Positions 28,969 through 38,339 of a DNA stretch of 64,000 bases are shown piece after piece. Numbering within the stretch: position 1 is the first letter of the stretch; each line of letters starts with the position of its first letter. Both the position numbers and the translations under genes were made by a program. The notes beneath the pieces were generated by a model. The model was not told the DNA's origin, did no database searches, and saw only the letters and a program-made list of their open reading frames with translations. Source of the stretch: Phycisphaerae bacterium (GTDB lineage: Bacteria > Planctomycetota > Phycisphaerae > Phycisphaerales > Phycisphaeraceae). The stretch spans positions 62,001 through 126,000 of the forward strand of contig JAUHZU010000002.1 of assembly GCA_030425705.1 (NCBI GenBank). The letters run 5' to 3'.

Positions 28969-28984
28969 CATTCACCGTCTGGGC

Positions 28985-29599
28985 CTACGGCGTCAGCGCC
29001 GCGTCGGTCCCGCTTCCCTCGTGCTCGAAGCGGACCGCCTCCCAGCCCCCGCCTTCCCGGCGCTGCCACTGGATGCCCCAGACCGAGATGTCCAGCCCGG
29101 CCAAGCCCTCGAGCCCCTCCCACGACCCGCCCGCCTCCACCCGGATCCGCACCGTCGTGATCCAGATGTCCCGCGCCTCGTCGCACGCGTCGGCCTCGGA
29201 CAAGAGGGTGATGTCCTCGACGGTCAACCCCTGGAGCTGGCGGTCCATCGCCGCGCGGGTGAACTCCACGCCCAGGTAACGGGCCGTCGCGTCCTCGGCC
29301 GTCAGCCGGTCGAATGCGTCCCAGTCCTCCGCCTCGACCGCCGCGAGGAGCTGCCGCATCGAGGCCCGCACCTGCTCGCAGGGGGTCTGGACGTACCACG
29401 CGACCCCGAGCAACGCCGCAGCGATCAGCAACATCCCCCACGACGCGGTGCGCAGCCGCTTGCCCAGCGCCGCGCGCTCCTCGGTCAGCAGCCGGACCCC
29501 TACCAGACGCATCAGCGCCCAGACGACGACGAGCGCCACCACGATCGGCCAGGGCCGCTCAAACAACAGGGATTCGACAAGGTTCGCGAGGGTGAGCAT
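28985..29599 (-). CDS. Membrane protein with NTF2/SnoaL-like domain
   Basis: The 204-residue protein has two N-terminal membrane helices (WPIVVALVVVWALMRLVGV and ASWGMLLIAAALLGVAWYV) and an extracytoplasmic domain of about 130 residues. The latter begins QVRASMRQLLAAVEAEDWDAFDRLTAEDATA, a pattern typical of SnoaL/NTF2-like alpha+beta domains. No catalytic function can be assigned. It diverges from the flagellin-glycosylation operon. Confidence 0.6.
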   Translation of the reverse strand: MLTLANLVESLLFERPWPIVVALVVVWALMRLVGVRLLTEERAALGKRLRTASWGMLLIAAALLGVAWYVQTPCEQVRASMRQLLAAVEAEDWDAFDRLTAEDATARYLGVEFTRAAMDRQLQGLTVEDITLLSEADACDEARDIWITTVRIRVEAGGSWEGLEGLAGLDISVWGIQWQRREGGGWEAVRFEHEGSGTDAALTP

Positions 29600-29684
29600 G
29601 GTTCACATCATACGGCCGCTTGTGGGCCGCGGCCGAGCCCTTTCCCAAGCGACGCGCGCAGACCAGCCGATAACACCCAGAGCG

Positions 29685-31661
29685 ATGGCTGCGCCCGCCC
29701 CCAACCCGACGCTCGCGAAGAACCTCGCCGCCCTGTCGCGCGCCGACCCTGTGTTGGCTCGGCAGATCGCGGACACCGCGCCCGCGCCGCTCGCCTGGGC
29801 CGAGTCCAAAGCCGGGCCCCTCACCGCGACGCTTGAGACCGATGGCCGGCCCCTCGCACTCGCCAGCCGGTACGACCCCGACAAGGAAGCCGCCAAGCTC
29901 ATCGCCGACGTCGACCCGCAGAAGACCGCCTGCGTGGTGGCGCTGGGCATGGGGCTGGGCTACCACGCCGACCTGCTCGCGCGCGGCGGTACAAAGGGTG
30001 GCCCGGTCGCCCTGAGCGAGCGCGACCTGCTGATCGTCTTCGAGCCCGAGCTGCCGCTGCTGCGGGCCGTGCTCGACCGGCTGGACTACAGCGCCTGGCT
30101 CGGGCACCCGGCAGTCATCCTCGCCGGGCCCGACACCGACAAGGCTGCGCTGCTGGGCCGGCTCGAAAGCCGGTCGGGCACGCTGACCCTCGGCACGCAG
30201 CTCGTCACCCACCCGCTCACCCGGCAGCGCCACCCCGGCCCGGTTAACGCCTTCGGCAAGCTGGTCACCGAGACCCTCGCCTTCTGCCGGACCAACGTCG
30301 CGACCGCGCTCGTCAACGCGTCGCGCACCATCGGCAACCTCGCCAACAACCTGCCGCACTACACCGCGGGCGCGACCATCAACGAGCTGGTGGACGCCGC
30401 CCGGGGCTACCCCGCCGTGTGTGTCGGGGCCGGGCCTTCACTGGTGAAGAACCTCGACCGGCTCACCGACCCCGCGGTCCGCCGGAACGTCGTCGTCATC
30501 GGTGTGCAGACAACGCTGCGTCCGATGCTCGACCGCGGCATCCGGCCGGACTTCGTCACCGCGCTGGACTACTCGGCGATCTGCACGCGGTTCTACGAGG
30601 GCCTCCCGCCGCTGCCGGACGTCACCCTCGTCGTCGAGCCCAAGTGCAACCCCGCGATCATCGCCGCCTACCCCGGCCCGGTGCGGGTGTGCCACTCGCA
30701 GGTCAACGACCGCCTTCTGGGCGACCTCGCCCGGCCGATCGCGCCGATGCGCTCGGGCACGACCGTCGCGCACCTGTCGTTCTACCTCGCGCAGCTCCTG
30801 GGCTGCGACCCGATCGTCATGATCGGCCAGGACCTGGGCTTCTCGAACGGGCTGTACTACTGCCCGGGCACCGCGGTGCACCAAGTGTGGGCCGGCGAGC
30901 TGGGGGCGTTTAACACGATCGAGACGATGGAGTGGACGCGCGTCGTTCGGATGCGCGGCAACCTCCAGCGGGCCGAAGATATCCACGGCCGACCGATCTT
31001 CACCGACGAGCAGATGGCGACCTACCTGGGCCAGTTCGAGCGGGATTTCGCCGATGCGAAGCAGCGCGGCATTACCGTGATCGACGCGACCGAGGGCGGC
31101 CTGCCCAAGGCGCATACCCAGCCGATGCCGCTCGCCGACGCGCTCGCGGCGCACGCGACGCGCCCGGTGCCCAAGGTGCCGACGCCGGGCACCGCGCTGG
31201 ACCTCGACCGGCTCCGTGGGGTCCGCGACCTGCTGCGCGATCGGCTGGCCGAGGTGCGCGAGCTCAAGCGTGTCACCCGCGAAACCGTCGCGCTGCTCAA
31301 CAAGATCAAGAAGCATCAGCACGACAAGGCGCAGGTCGACAAGCTGTTCACGAAGGTCCAGCGCAACACACGGCGGGTGCAAACCGACCTAGCGGACATC
31401 TTCTCACTGGTCAGCTCGCTGAACATGATCGGCACGTTCCGACGGGAACGGACGGACCGGCAGCTCAGCTTCGCGCAGCCGAAGGACGCCTACGAGCAGC
31501 AGCTCCAGCAGATCGCGCGGGACCTGGACAACCTCGACTTTATCCAGCAGTCTTGTGACGAGGCCGTGACAATCTATGAGTCCGCGCGTCGGCGGGTCGA
31601 GGACGCGGTCGCCGAGCACCAGATCGCCAAACCCCGCAAGCCCGCGCACGCCGCCGCATGA
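29685..31661 (+). CDS. Motility accessory factor (MAF, DUF115) glycosyltransferase
   Basis: The 658-residue product belongs to the MAF/Mpt-E-like DUF115 family, which transfers nonulosonic acids such as pseudaminic or legionaminic acid to flagellin. The core GAGPSLVKNLDRL motif is near residue 250, preceded by the DUF115 N-domain and followed by ALDYSAICTRFYEG, VIGQDLGF and a long helical C-terminus. Start ATG 29685 (MAAPAPNPTL) is chosen; upstream in-frame starts have no ribosome site. It overlaps the next gene by ATGA, so it heads a translationally coupled operon with CMP-sugar and epimerase genes. Confidence 0.8.
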   Translation: MAAPAPNPTLAKNLAALSRADPVLARQIADTAPAPLAWAESKAGPLTATLETDGRPLALASRYDPDKEAAKLIADVDPQKTACVVALGMGLGYHADLLARGGTKGGPVALSERDLLIVFEPELPLLRAVLDRLDYSAWLGHPAVILAGPDTDKAALLGRLESRSGTLTLGTQLVTHPLTRQRHPGPVNAFGKLVTETLAFCRTNVATALVNASRTIGNLANNLPHYTAGATINELVDAARGYPAVCVGAGPSLVKNLDRLTDPAVRRNVVVIGVQTTLRPMLDRGIRPDFVTALDYSAICTRFYEGLPPLPDVTLVVEPKCNPAIIAAYPGPVRVCHSQVNDRLLGDLARPIAPMRSGTTVAHLSFYLAQLLGCDPIVMIGQDLGFSNGLYYCPGTAVHQVWAGELGAFNTIETMEWTRVVRMRGNLQRAEDIHGRPIFTDEQMATYLGQFERDFADAKQRGITVIDATEGGLPKAHTQPMPLADALAAHATRPVPKVPTPGTALDLDRLRGVRDLLRDRLAEVRELKRVTRETVALLNKIKKHQHDKAQVDKLFTKVQRNTRRVQTDLADIFSLVSSLNMIGTFRRERTDRQLSFAQPKDAYEQQLQQIARDLDNLDFIQQSCDEAVTIYESARRRVEDAVAEHQIAKPRKPAHAAA

Positions 31662-33424
31662 GCCCGATGAAGACGATCGCCCTCATCCTGATCGATACCC
31701 GGCACGGCCGACTGGGCCACGCCGCGTCGCTGGACCACGAACTGGCGGGTACGACCGTGCTGCAGCACACGCTCGACCGCGCCGCCGCGGTCAAGGGGGT
31801 GGATGCCGTCGTGCTCGCGGTGCGTGGTGAGGCGGGTGACACCGGCGACGCGTCTGCCGACCCGTGCGCCGGGCTGCCGTGCACCGCGCCCGTTGACACA
31901 CCTTGCCTGCGGACTTCTTGGTCGCTGTCGGCGGGTGAGCAGGCCCAGCACGACGCGATCGCCGCTGCGCGCAAGTGGTCGCTCACCGCCTGGCGGGGCG
32001 GGATCGCCGGCATGACGGCGTACGACGAGTTGCTCCCGGCCGGTCCGATCGCACGCCTCATGGCCGAACACGGGGCCGATGCCGCGGTTGTGGTGCGCGG
32101 GGACTGGTGCTGCTTCGACCCCGCGCTGGCCGACGAACAGCTCGCGGTGTTCCGCTCGGCGCCGGAGTCGTTCCGCCTGGTGTTCACGCAGGCGCCGCCG
32201 GGGCTGGGCGCGCTGGTCGTAGACCGGAAGGTCGCGCAGGACCTGGACCAACACCGCACGACGGTCGCTCGGTTGCTTTGCTACAACCCTGACAAGCCGG
32301 CCCTGGACCCGATCAGCCGGGACGTCTGCGTCGCCGTGCCCGCGTCTGTGCGCGACCGGCACCGGCGGTTCATCTTTGATACACCCCGCGCGGCGCAACA
32401 CTTGGGCGCGATCGCCGACCGCCTGGGCGGCAGCTTCGCGTCCGCCGGCGCGGCGGCCCTTGCCGGTGCTTCGCTCGCGCTCGACACCGAACACCCCGAG
32501 CGACAATTCGACCGGCTGCCGCAGCAGTGGACGATCGAGCTCACGCCGCGACGCAAGGCAGGCGGCCCGATCGTCCCGCAGCACCACCTCGACCTGCCGC
32601 GCCCCGCGATGGCCCCCGGGCTCGCCCGCGACCTTGTGCAGCAGCTCGGTGCGGTCGGTGACGCGTCGGTCTTGCTCGGCGGGCTGGGCGATGCGCTGCT
32701 GCATGATGAGTGGCTGTCGATTGCCGAGGCCGCGCGCCACGCCGGGGTCCTGGGGGTCGGTGTCGAGACGGACCTGCTCAGCGGCGACGGCACGATCGAT
32801 CGGCTGCGCTCGGCCCCGCTGGACGTGCTGAGCGTGCGCATCAACGCCGACACCGCCGCGGTCTACGAGCAGCTCATGGGCCTCGACGGGTACAAGACGG
32901 TGCTCGACCACCTCCAGTCGCTCTACAGCGGTGGCGGCCGCTTCGACCGGACGCAGGCCCCCGCGACCACAGAGAACGACGGCGGCGGGGTCGGCTGGAT
33001 CGTTCCGCGGCTGGTAAAGGTGGCCGACAACCTCAAAGACATGGAGACGTTCTTCGAGCGTTGGACGCGGATCATGGGATGGGCCGTGATCGACCGGTTC
33101 GAGACCGGCGAAGGCCTGATCCCCGACCAGAGCCCCGTGCCGATGCGCGTCCCCCGCCCGCCGGGCTACACGCCGCCGCGCCACCGCCACAAGCGCCGGC
33201 TCACGGTGCTGTCCGACGGCACGGTCACGCTCTGCGGGCAGGACTGGCTCGGCCGGGCACCGCTGGGTAACGCCGCGGAAGAACCACTGGAAACAATCTG
33301 GCAACGCTCGGTCGAGCGCACGGCCCGTTGGCTGGACACCCCCGAAACCGATCGGCCGATCTGCCCGGACTGCCACGACTGGCTCGCCGTGCAGCACGCC
33401 TGCCTCGCCGGTACATCGGCCTGA
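31658..33424 (+). CDS. Spiro-SPASM-like protein with degenerate radical SAM core
   Basis: The 588-residue product has an N-terminal nucleotidyltransferase-like domain (about 1-240), a middle TIM-barrel-like domain (290-500) and a C-terminal SPASM-like region with TLCGQDWLG and CPDCHDW near 526-573. This order is that of spiro-SPASM proteins found with flagellin glycosylation genes. Where the radical SAM CxxxCxxC motif should be, after WTIELTP at about 291-297, the sequence reads RRKAGGPIVPQHH with no cysteine. The protein therefore probably cannot bind the SAM iron-sulfur cluster and may act as a scaffold or modified enzyme. It overlaps its neighbour by ATGA. Confidence 0.65.
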   Translation: MSPMKTIALILIDTRHGRLGHAASLDHELAGTTVLQHTLDRAAAVKGVDAVVLAVRGEAGDTGDASADPCAGLPCTAPVDTPCLRTSWSLSAGEQAQHDAIAAARKWSLTAWRGGIAGMTAYDELLPAGPIARLMAEHGADAAVVVRGDWCCFDPALADEQLAVFRSAPESFRLVFTQAPPGLGALVVDRKVAQDLDQHRTTVARLLCYNPDKPALDPISRDVCVAVPASVRDRHRRFIFDTPRAAQHLGAIADRLGGSFASAGAAALAGASLALDTEHPERQFDRLPQQWTIELTPRRKAGGPIVPQHHLDLPRPAMAPGLARDLVQQLGAVGDASVLLGGLGDALLHDEWLSIAEAARHAGVLGVGVETDLLSGDGTIDRLRSAPLDVLSVRINADTAAVYEQLMGLDGYKTVLDHLQSLYSGGGRFDRTQAPATTENDGGGVGWIVPRLVKVADNLKDMETFFERWTRIMGWAVIDRFETGEGLIPDQSPVPMRVPRPPGYTPPRHRHKRRLTVLSDGTVTLCGQDWLGRAPLGNAAEEPLETIWQRSVERTARWLDTPETDRPICPDCHDWLAVQHACLAGTSA

Positions 33425-33442
33425 ACAAAGACGGAAGAGACG

Positions 33443-34186
33443 ATGCCCGACCGACCCGCCAGCCCAACGCCCAAGCCCGCGCTCGCCATCGTCCTCGCCC
33501 GCGCCGGCAGCAAGGGCCTGCCCAACAAGAACGGGCTGTCGCTGGCGGGCAAGCCGATGCTTGCGTGGACCTTAGGCCATGCGCTCGAGAGCCGACACAT
33601 CGACCGCGTGGTGCTCTCGACCGACGGGCCGGCCCTGGCCGAGGTCGGCCGACAGACCCGGGGGGTCGAAGTGATCGAGCGCCCCGAGGAACTGGCGGAC
33701 GACACCGCGACGGTCGACGCCGCCGCGCGTCACGCCGTGTCGCAGTTGATCTCGATGCACGAATCGGTGGTTATCCTCTACGGCAACGTGCCCGTCCGGC
33801 CTGCGGACCTGAGCGACCGCGCGGTCGAGCTGCTCCACCGCACCGGCGCGGACAGCGTGCAGAGCGTGTGCCCCGTCGGCAAGCACCACCCGTACTGGAT
33901 GAAGCGCGTCGGCGAAGCCGGCGAACTCACCGCCTATAAGGAGAACGCCGTCTACCGCCGGCAGGACCTCCCGCCGGTCTACGAGTTGGACGGTGGGGTG
34001 ATCGCGGTCACACGCAAGTCGCTGTTCACCACGCGCGAAGGCGAGCCCCACGCGTTCCTCGGCGGGGATCGACGGGCCATCGTCACGCAGCCCGGCGAGG
34101 TGATCGATATCGACGGGCCGGCCGACCTGGATGTCGCGGCCAGTGTCCTCGCCCGTCAGCCCGGCCCGGCGCGGAACGCGGGATGA
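33443..34186 (+). CDS. CMP-nonulosonic acid (acylneuraminate-type) cytidylyltransferase
   Basis: The 247-residue enzyme activates a nine-carbon acidic sugar with CTP. The N-terminus ALAIVLARAGSKGLPNKN matches the NeuA/PseF loop, followed by LAGKPMLAWTL, VVLSTDGPAL, RPEELADDTATV and ELDGGVIAVTRKS. A GGAAGAG site precedes the ATG. Its TGA overlaps the ATG of the epimerase gene (ATGA). With MAF this indicates transfer of legionaminic- or pseudaminic-like sugar to flagellin. Which sugar is not determinable here. Confidence 0.8.
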   Translation: MPDRPASPTPKPALAIVLARAGSKGLPNKNGLSLAGKPMLAWTLGHALESRHIDRVVLSTDGPALAEVGRQTRGVEVIERPEELADDTATVDAAARHAVSQLISMHESVVILYGNVPVRPADLSDRAVELLHRTGADSVQSVCPVGKHHPYWMKRVGEAGELTAYKENAVYRRQDLPPVYELDGGVIAVTRKSLFTTREGEPHAFLGGDRRAIVTQPGEVIDIDGPADLDVAASVLARQPGPARNAG

Positions 34187-35247
34187 GACGCGTCGCCTTG
34201 ATCACCGGGACCCGCGCAGAGTACGGCATCCTGAAGTGCGTGCTCGACGCCGCCGGGGCTCACCCCAAGCTCGAACCCAAACTCATCGTGACGGGCACGC
34301 ACCTGATCACGCAGAGCGCCAGGGACATCACCCACCCCATCGCGGCACGGGTCCGGATGCAGCGCCGCCACCAGGCGGGCTACGACGCGGATGCGCAGGC
34401 GCTCGCGCGCGGCGTTGCGGGGCTGGGCAAGGCGTACACCGTGCTTCGGCCGGACATCGTGGTCGTGCTGGGCGACCGCATCGAGATGCTCGCGGCGGCG
34501 ACGGCGGCGGCGGTCAGTGGCCGGCGGATCGCGCACATCCACGGCGGCGACCGGGCCGAAGGCGTCGCCGACGAAGCGATGCGCCACGCGGTCAGCAAGC
34601 TGTCGCACCTGCACTTCGCCGCGACGGCTCAGAGCAGACGCCGGCTGATCCGAATGGGCGAGGACCCCGGCACCGTGTTCAATGTTGGCTCCCCGGCGAT
34701 CGACGCGCTCCGCGGTGTCGCCCCCGCGCCCGACGCGCCGACACTGCTCATCATGCAGCACCCGGTCGGTGCCGAAGACGATCAGGAGCGCGCCTGGATG
34801 GATGCGACGCTGCGCGCAACGAAAACACATGACCGGCTGGTCTTCGCCCCCAACCACGACCCCGGCTCGGCCGGCATCCGGCAGGCCATCGCGGACCACG
34901 GCATCACACCGGTCGAGCACCTGCCGCGCGAGCGGTTCCTGGCGCTGCTGGCCGGTGCCTGCGCGATCGTCGGCAACTCCTCGGCCGGGCTGATCGAGGC
35001 CGCCGCGCTCCGCACACCGTGCGTCAACATCGGACACCGGCAGGGCGGACGCGAAGCCCCGGGAAGCGTTACGGCATGCGCGTACAGCCAACGCGCGGTC
35101 CGCGCCGCGTGCAACACGGCGTTGGCGATGGAGACCCGGCGGCTGCGTCACCCCTACGGCCGGGGCGACGCCGGCCAACGCATCGCCAACCTGCTGGCCG
35201 ACCTGCCGCTGGACACGTGGCCCACCCGCAAGCGTAACACCTACTAA
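34183..35247 (+). CDS. UDP-N-acetylglucosamine 2-epimerase (hydrolysing), NeuC/LegG-like
   Basis: The 354-residue protein has the GT-B epimerase fold: VALITGTRAEYG at the N-terminus, VVVLGDRIEMLAAATAA, HIHGGDRAEG, a GSPAIDAL segment and VGNSSAGLIEAAALRTPCVNIGHRQGGRE near the end. NeuC-type enzymes release ManNAc from UDP-GlcNAc (or a 4-amino analogue for LegG), the first step to sialic or legionaminic acid. No synthase (neuB/legI) is in the window. It is the last gene of the operon, 19 bp from the convergent HD-GYP-like gene. Confidence 0.82.
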   Translation: MRRVALITGTRAEYGILKCVLDAAGAHPKLEPKLIVTGTHLITQSARDITHPIAARVRMQRRHQAGYDADAQALARGVAGLGKAYTVLRPDIVVVLGDRIEMLAAATAAAVSGRRIAHIHGGDRAEGVADEAMRHAVSKLSHLHFAATAQSRRRLIRMGEDPGTVFNVGSPAIDALRGVAPAPDAPTLLIMQHPVGAEDDQERAWMDATLRATKTHDRLVFAPNHDPGSAGIRQAIADHGITPVEHLPRERFLALLAGACAIVGNSSAGLIEAAALRTPCVNIGHRQGGREAPGSVTACAYSQRAVRAACNTALAMETRRLRHPYGRGDAGQRIANLLADLPLDTWPTRKRNTY

Positions 35248-35266
35248 TCAAAGGGCCGCGGATCGT

Positions 35267-36469
35267 TCAGGCCCAGCCGCGCAGCGCCTCGGCGTAGCCG
35301 GGGATGTCCTCGGGCTTGAAGTTGAAGCGCAGCGTCGGCACGTCTTCACACGCGATCACGTCGACGCCCTCCTCTTCGCCGAGGTCGACCGTCGGGCCCA
35401 GCTCATCGTCGAGCGGCGGGAACTGCTCGCCGAGGATCATCCGGACCACCGGCCGGCAGGGGTCGGCGAGGTTGTGGTCGATGACGATCGCGTGCTTACC
35501 GTTGCTCAGCCGGACGTACGCGCCCGGCGGGTAGGGCGGCGTGACCTCGACCAGCCCGCAGAGCACATGGGGGTCGAACCGGTCGCGCAGCGTGGGCGAT
35601 AGCATCGCGCTGAGCGCGGCGACGGCCGGGCGCTCGCGCTTGCCCGGCGGGTGGCGCAGGCGGGTGAACATGTCCGCGACCGCGACGATGCGCGGGAAGA
35701 TGTGGATCGACTCGCCCTGCTGGACGGGGAAGTCCTGCCCCGTGTACCCCTTGCCGTCGTAGCGCTGGTGGTGGTGCAGGAGCACGACGGCGGCGGTCGG
35801 GTCGATCTTGCCGCGGACGGTGCGGTAGCCCAGCGCGGTGTGCTCCCGCCAGGCGGGGTCGGACTCGTCGCCGGTCTCCTCGAAGCGCTCGACGACCTCC
35901 TGCGGCAGCATCGTGACGCCCAGGTCGTGCAGCATCGCGCCGACCCCGAGGTTGGTCACTTCCTTCGCACGGTCGATCGGCACGTGCCGGCGTTGCCGGA
36001 TGAGGTAGCCCTCGAGCTTGAGCCCGATCAGCAGCGACAGGTACGTCACCGCGGCGCTGTGGCGGAGCATGGCCTGGCTGTCGTCCTGCTGGCACAGGTC
36101 GCCGACGAAGATCGCGGCGTCGGGGTTGCACATCACGCTCTCGACGAGTTCGGCGATCGAGCGGGTGTAGCCGTCGTAGTCCAGCTTCGGCACGGACTCG
36201 CCCTGGATCGCCTCGAAGGTGTTGCGGATCTGCGAGATGACGTGCGACTGCTTCTCCATCGCCGCCGGGTCGATGAACTTGTCCAGGAAGTCCAGGCTCG
36301 GGAAGTCCACCCAGAGCGTGCGGATCGACACGTCCTCGAGCTTCTCGATGATCGAGGGTGTCAGCTCGTAGCCGGCCTTAAGCAGCTCGTGCCCGGGCAG
36401 CTTGGGGTTCATCACCGGCAGCGCCAGCGTCATCCCCGGCCGGGCTTTCCGAAGTTCGACTCGCAGCAT
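35267..36469 (-). CDS. HD-GYP-like phosphodiesterase domain protein, variant motif
   Basis: About 400 residues. An N-terminal domain of about 110 residues begins MLRVELRKARPGMTLALPV (similar to DUF3391-like leaders on HD-GYP proteins). The HD domain carries HSAAVTYLSL, MLHDLGVTML and HHHQRYDGKGY; the canonical HHExxDGSGYP is altered to DGKGYTG, so the GYP proline is lost. A final beta segment (PPGAYVRLSNGKHAIV) matches HD-GYP C-terminal extensions. It would hydrolyse cyclic di-GMP if active, controlling motility or biofilm, and sits next to flagellin glycosylation genes. The ATG at 36469 starts the conserved leader; a TTG at 36478 is also open. Confidence 0.72.
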   Translation of the reverse strand: MLRVELRKARPGMTLALPVMNPKLPGHELLKAGYELTPSIIEKLEDVSIRTLWVDFPSLDFLDKFIDPAAMEKQSHVISQIRNTFEAIQGESVPKLDYDGYTRSIAELVESVMCNPDAAIFVGDLCQQDDSQAMLRHSAAVTYLSLLIGLKLEGYLIRQRRHVPIDRAKEVTNLGVGAMLHDLGVTMLPQEVVERFEETGDESDPAWREHTALGYRTVRGKIDPTAAVVLLHHHQRYDGKGYTGQDFPVQQGESIHIFPRIVAVADMFTRLRHPPGKRERPAVAALSAMLSPTLRDRFDPHVLCGLVEVTPPYPPGAYVRLSNGKHAIVIDHNLADPCRPVVRMILGEQFPPLDDELGPTVDLGEEEGVDVIACEDVPTLRFNFKPEDIPGYAEALRGWA

Positions 36470-36630
36470 GCAAGACAACCGCGCCGATGGGGCGCGCCTC
36501 CATGACTATCGTCGGCCGGTTCCGCACGGGGGTGAAGCCCTGCGGGCTGTGCGGGCTGAAACCGCGCGTCCAGACTGGGGCGGGGCACACGGCTGTGATG
36601 GTTGTGCGGCCTGTAACGGTCAGGCGGGAC

Positions 36631-37143
36631 TCAGGACAACGCCCGCAGCCCGCGTGCCACACGGCCCGCGTTGACCTGCTCCAGCGCGGCCGGCTCGTGT
36701 CGCAGCAGCTTCACGAGCTGCGACGTGCTGACGCCCAGCGCGTCGGCCGACGCCGAGACGTCGTAGCCGTCCGCCCCGATCACGTCCAGCGCCTCGGCCA
36801 GCAGGGCCGGGAAGTCTTCGTGCCCCGGGTTGATCGCCAGCCGGCCGCCCTTCACCCGCGCCGCCCAGCGTGCGCTGGGCACGCCGGCACGCCCCCCCGC
36901 GCCGACCGGCCGACGCACCGCCAACGCCAGCTTCACCCGCAGCCGGAACACCGCCGCGGCGTGGTTCTGCGCCTGGCTCCGCCTTTCGCTCGCGACCACA
37001 CTCACGCCCGTCGGCCGGTGCGTCAGCCGGACCGCGGTCGACACCTTGTTGCGGTGCTGGCCGCCCGGCCCCGAGCCGCGCGTCCGCTGCACATCGCAGT
37101 CGGTCAGCAAGTCATCGGGTTCTAATGCGGCGGGGTGGGGCAT
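36631..37143 (-). CDS. Release-factor-like peptidyl-tRNA hydrolase domain protein (GGQ motif)
   Basis: The 170-residue protein contains the class I release factor domain around GSGPGGQHRNKVSTAVRLTH, where GGQ is the catalytic tripeptide for peptidyl-tRNA hydrolysis, and a following basic helix region ASERRSQAQNHAAAVFRLR. There is no stop-codon-recognition domain, so it resembles ArfB/PrfH-type rescue factors. The C-terminal 60 residues (DVSASADALGVSTSQLVKLL) look helix-turn-helix-like and differ from ArfB, whose tail is basic and flexible. Start at ATG 37143. Confidence 0.72.
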   Translation of the reverse strand: MPHPAALEPDDLLTDCDVQRTRGSGPGGQHRNKVSTAVRLTHRPTGVSVVASERRSQAQNHAAAVFRLRVKLALAVRRPVGAGGRAGVPSARWAARVKGGRLAINPGHEDFPALLAEALDVIGADGYDVSASADALGVSTSQLVKLLRHEPAALEQVNAGRVARGLRALS

Positions 37144-37280
37144 GGCGGGTCGTCGCGAACTGGCAATCGATGTCCATCGCCGCCGCGTCACACGCGGCGG
37201 GCGGCAGACGCATCGGTTATCGCACCAACCGCCGCACCCAAGGTACCATCCAACCTCGCGATCCTGCCGATAGTAGCCCT

Positions 37281-38273
37281 GTGACCGACGACACGGACAA
37301 GCAACCCGACCCGCCCGACTCCGCGCTCGCCAGGCTCGACGCGTTCATGGCCGCCAGCCCCTGGCACCCGCGGCTGCTGCCGTTCTTTGTCTACATCATC
37401 TTCGGCCTGTTTATCGCCGGCCTCGCGATCGAGGCCTCGCCCTTCACCCGCCCGATCGTCTACGCCTTCGTCGTCGGCACGGTCGTTTTCCTGCTCTGGC
37501 GCTACCGCCGGCTGACGCCCGAGCTCACGATCCGGTTCCACTGGCTGGCGGTGCCCACGGGCATCGGGCTGCTGTTCGCCTGGGTCTACCTGGGCTACTG
37601 GACCAACCAGGCCGCCGCCGCGCTGCAGGGCACGCCCGTCGCCGGTCCCGTCGCCGACTTCTTCGTGGGCGCCGACAACGCGCTGCACGCCGCCGACACC
37701 GCCCGCCGCGAGACCCACGCGATCAAGCAGGGCTATACCGACTACGGCCCGGTGTGGTACTGGGTGACGATGGTCCTCCGCCTGCTGGGGATGGCGCTGG
37801 TCGTGCCGCTGTTCGAGGAGCTGTTCGTGCGTTCGGCGGTGCTCCGCGCGACGTTCAGCCGGCGCAAGACCTGGCGGGGCATCCTGCAGTTCGCGTCCGA
37901 CCTGCCGGTGATCGGCGACGCCGTCGCCGGGTCCAGGGCCGGCCGCGCGGCCGAGCAGGCCCCGCCCGCGTTCACCGAGCAGCTCACGCAGACGCCCGTC
38001 GGCCGGATCAGCCTGTTCAGCATCATGGCCTCGACGGTGGTGTTCATGCTCAGCCACGTCCCGCGCGACTGGGCGGGGTGCATTGCCTGTGGCGTCGTTT
38101 GGTGCGGGCTGGTGTGGTGGACCAACCGCCCGCGCAAGAGCAAGGGCGAGACGTGGGAGTCCCTGCCCCCCGGCGGGCGGATGGGCCTGGGCCCGATCGC
38201 CTGGAGCCACGGCATCACCAACGCCGCCCTCTGGGCGTGGACCCTGCACATCGACGACTGGCAGTTCCTCTAG
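37281..38273 (+). CDS. CPBP-family intramembrane metalloprotease
   Basis: The 330-residue protein has about eight membrane helices. The active-site residues EELFVRS (EExxxR) lie on a helix after LVVPLF, with later histidine motifs SHVPRDW and SHGITNAALW, which is the glutamic-type CPBP arrangement (ABI/CaaX protease-like). Start is GTG 37281. These proteases cut within membrane helices, and some planctomycete and related members work with PEP-CTERM or VPEID sorting. The window has PEP-CTERM proteins but no exosortase, so that link is only a suggestion. Confidence 0.72.
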   Translation: MTDDTDKQPDPPDSALARLDAFMAASPWHPRLLPFFVYIIFGLFIAGLAIEASPFTRPIVYAFVVGTVVFLLWRYRRLTPELTIRFHWLAVPTGIGLLFAWVYLGYWTNQAAAALQGTPVAGPVADFFVGADNALHAADTARRETHAIKQGYTDYGPVWYWVTMVLRLLGMALVVPLFEELFVRSAVLRATFSRRKTWRGILQFASDLPVIGDAVAGSRAGRAAEQAPPAFTEQLTQTPVGRISLFSIMASTVVFMLSHVPRDWAGCIACGVVWCGLVWWTNRPRKSKGETWESLPPGGRMGLGPIAWSHGITNAALWAWTLHIDDWQFL

Positions 38274-38287
38274 CCGGCCCGTGCAAC

Positions 38288-38316
38288 AAAAAACCCCGCG
38301 TTCCTGCGGGGTTTTT
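38288..38316. terminator. Bidirectional terminator between CPBP and prepilin genes
   Basis: CCCCGC pairs with GCGGGG (38294-38299 and 38306-38311) with an A-run on the left and TTTTT on the right, so it can act on both strands between convergent genes. Confidence 0.85.
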
Positions 38317-38339
38317 CGTGTCATTGAAAGTTTCGCCCG

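Noticed and set aside
36470-36630. Possible riboswitch upstream of the HD-GYP-like gene
   Set aside because: No cyclic di-GMP riboswitch core or other known aptamer pattern was visible in the leader on the minus strand.
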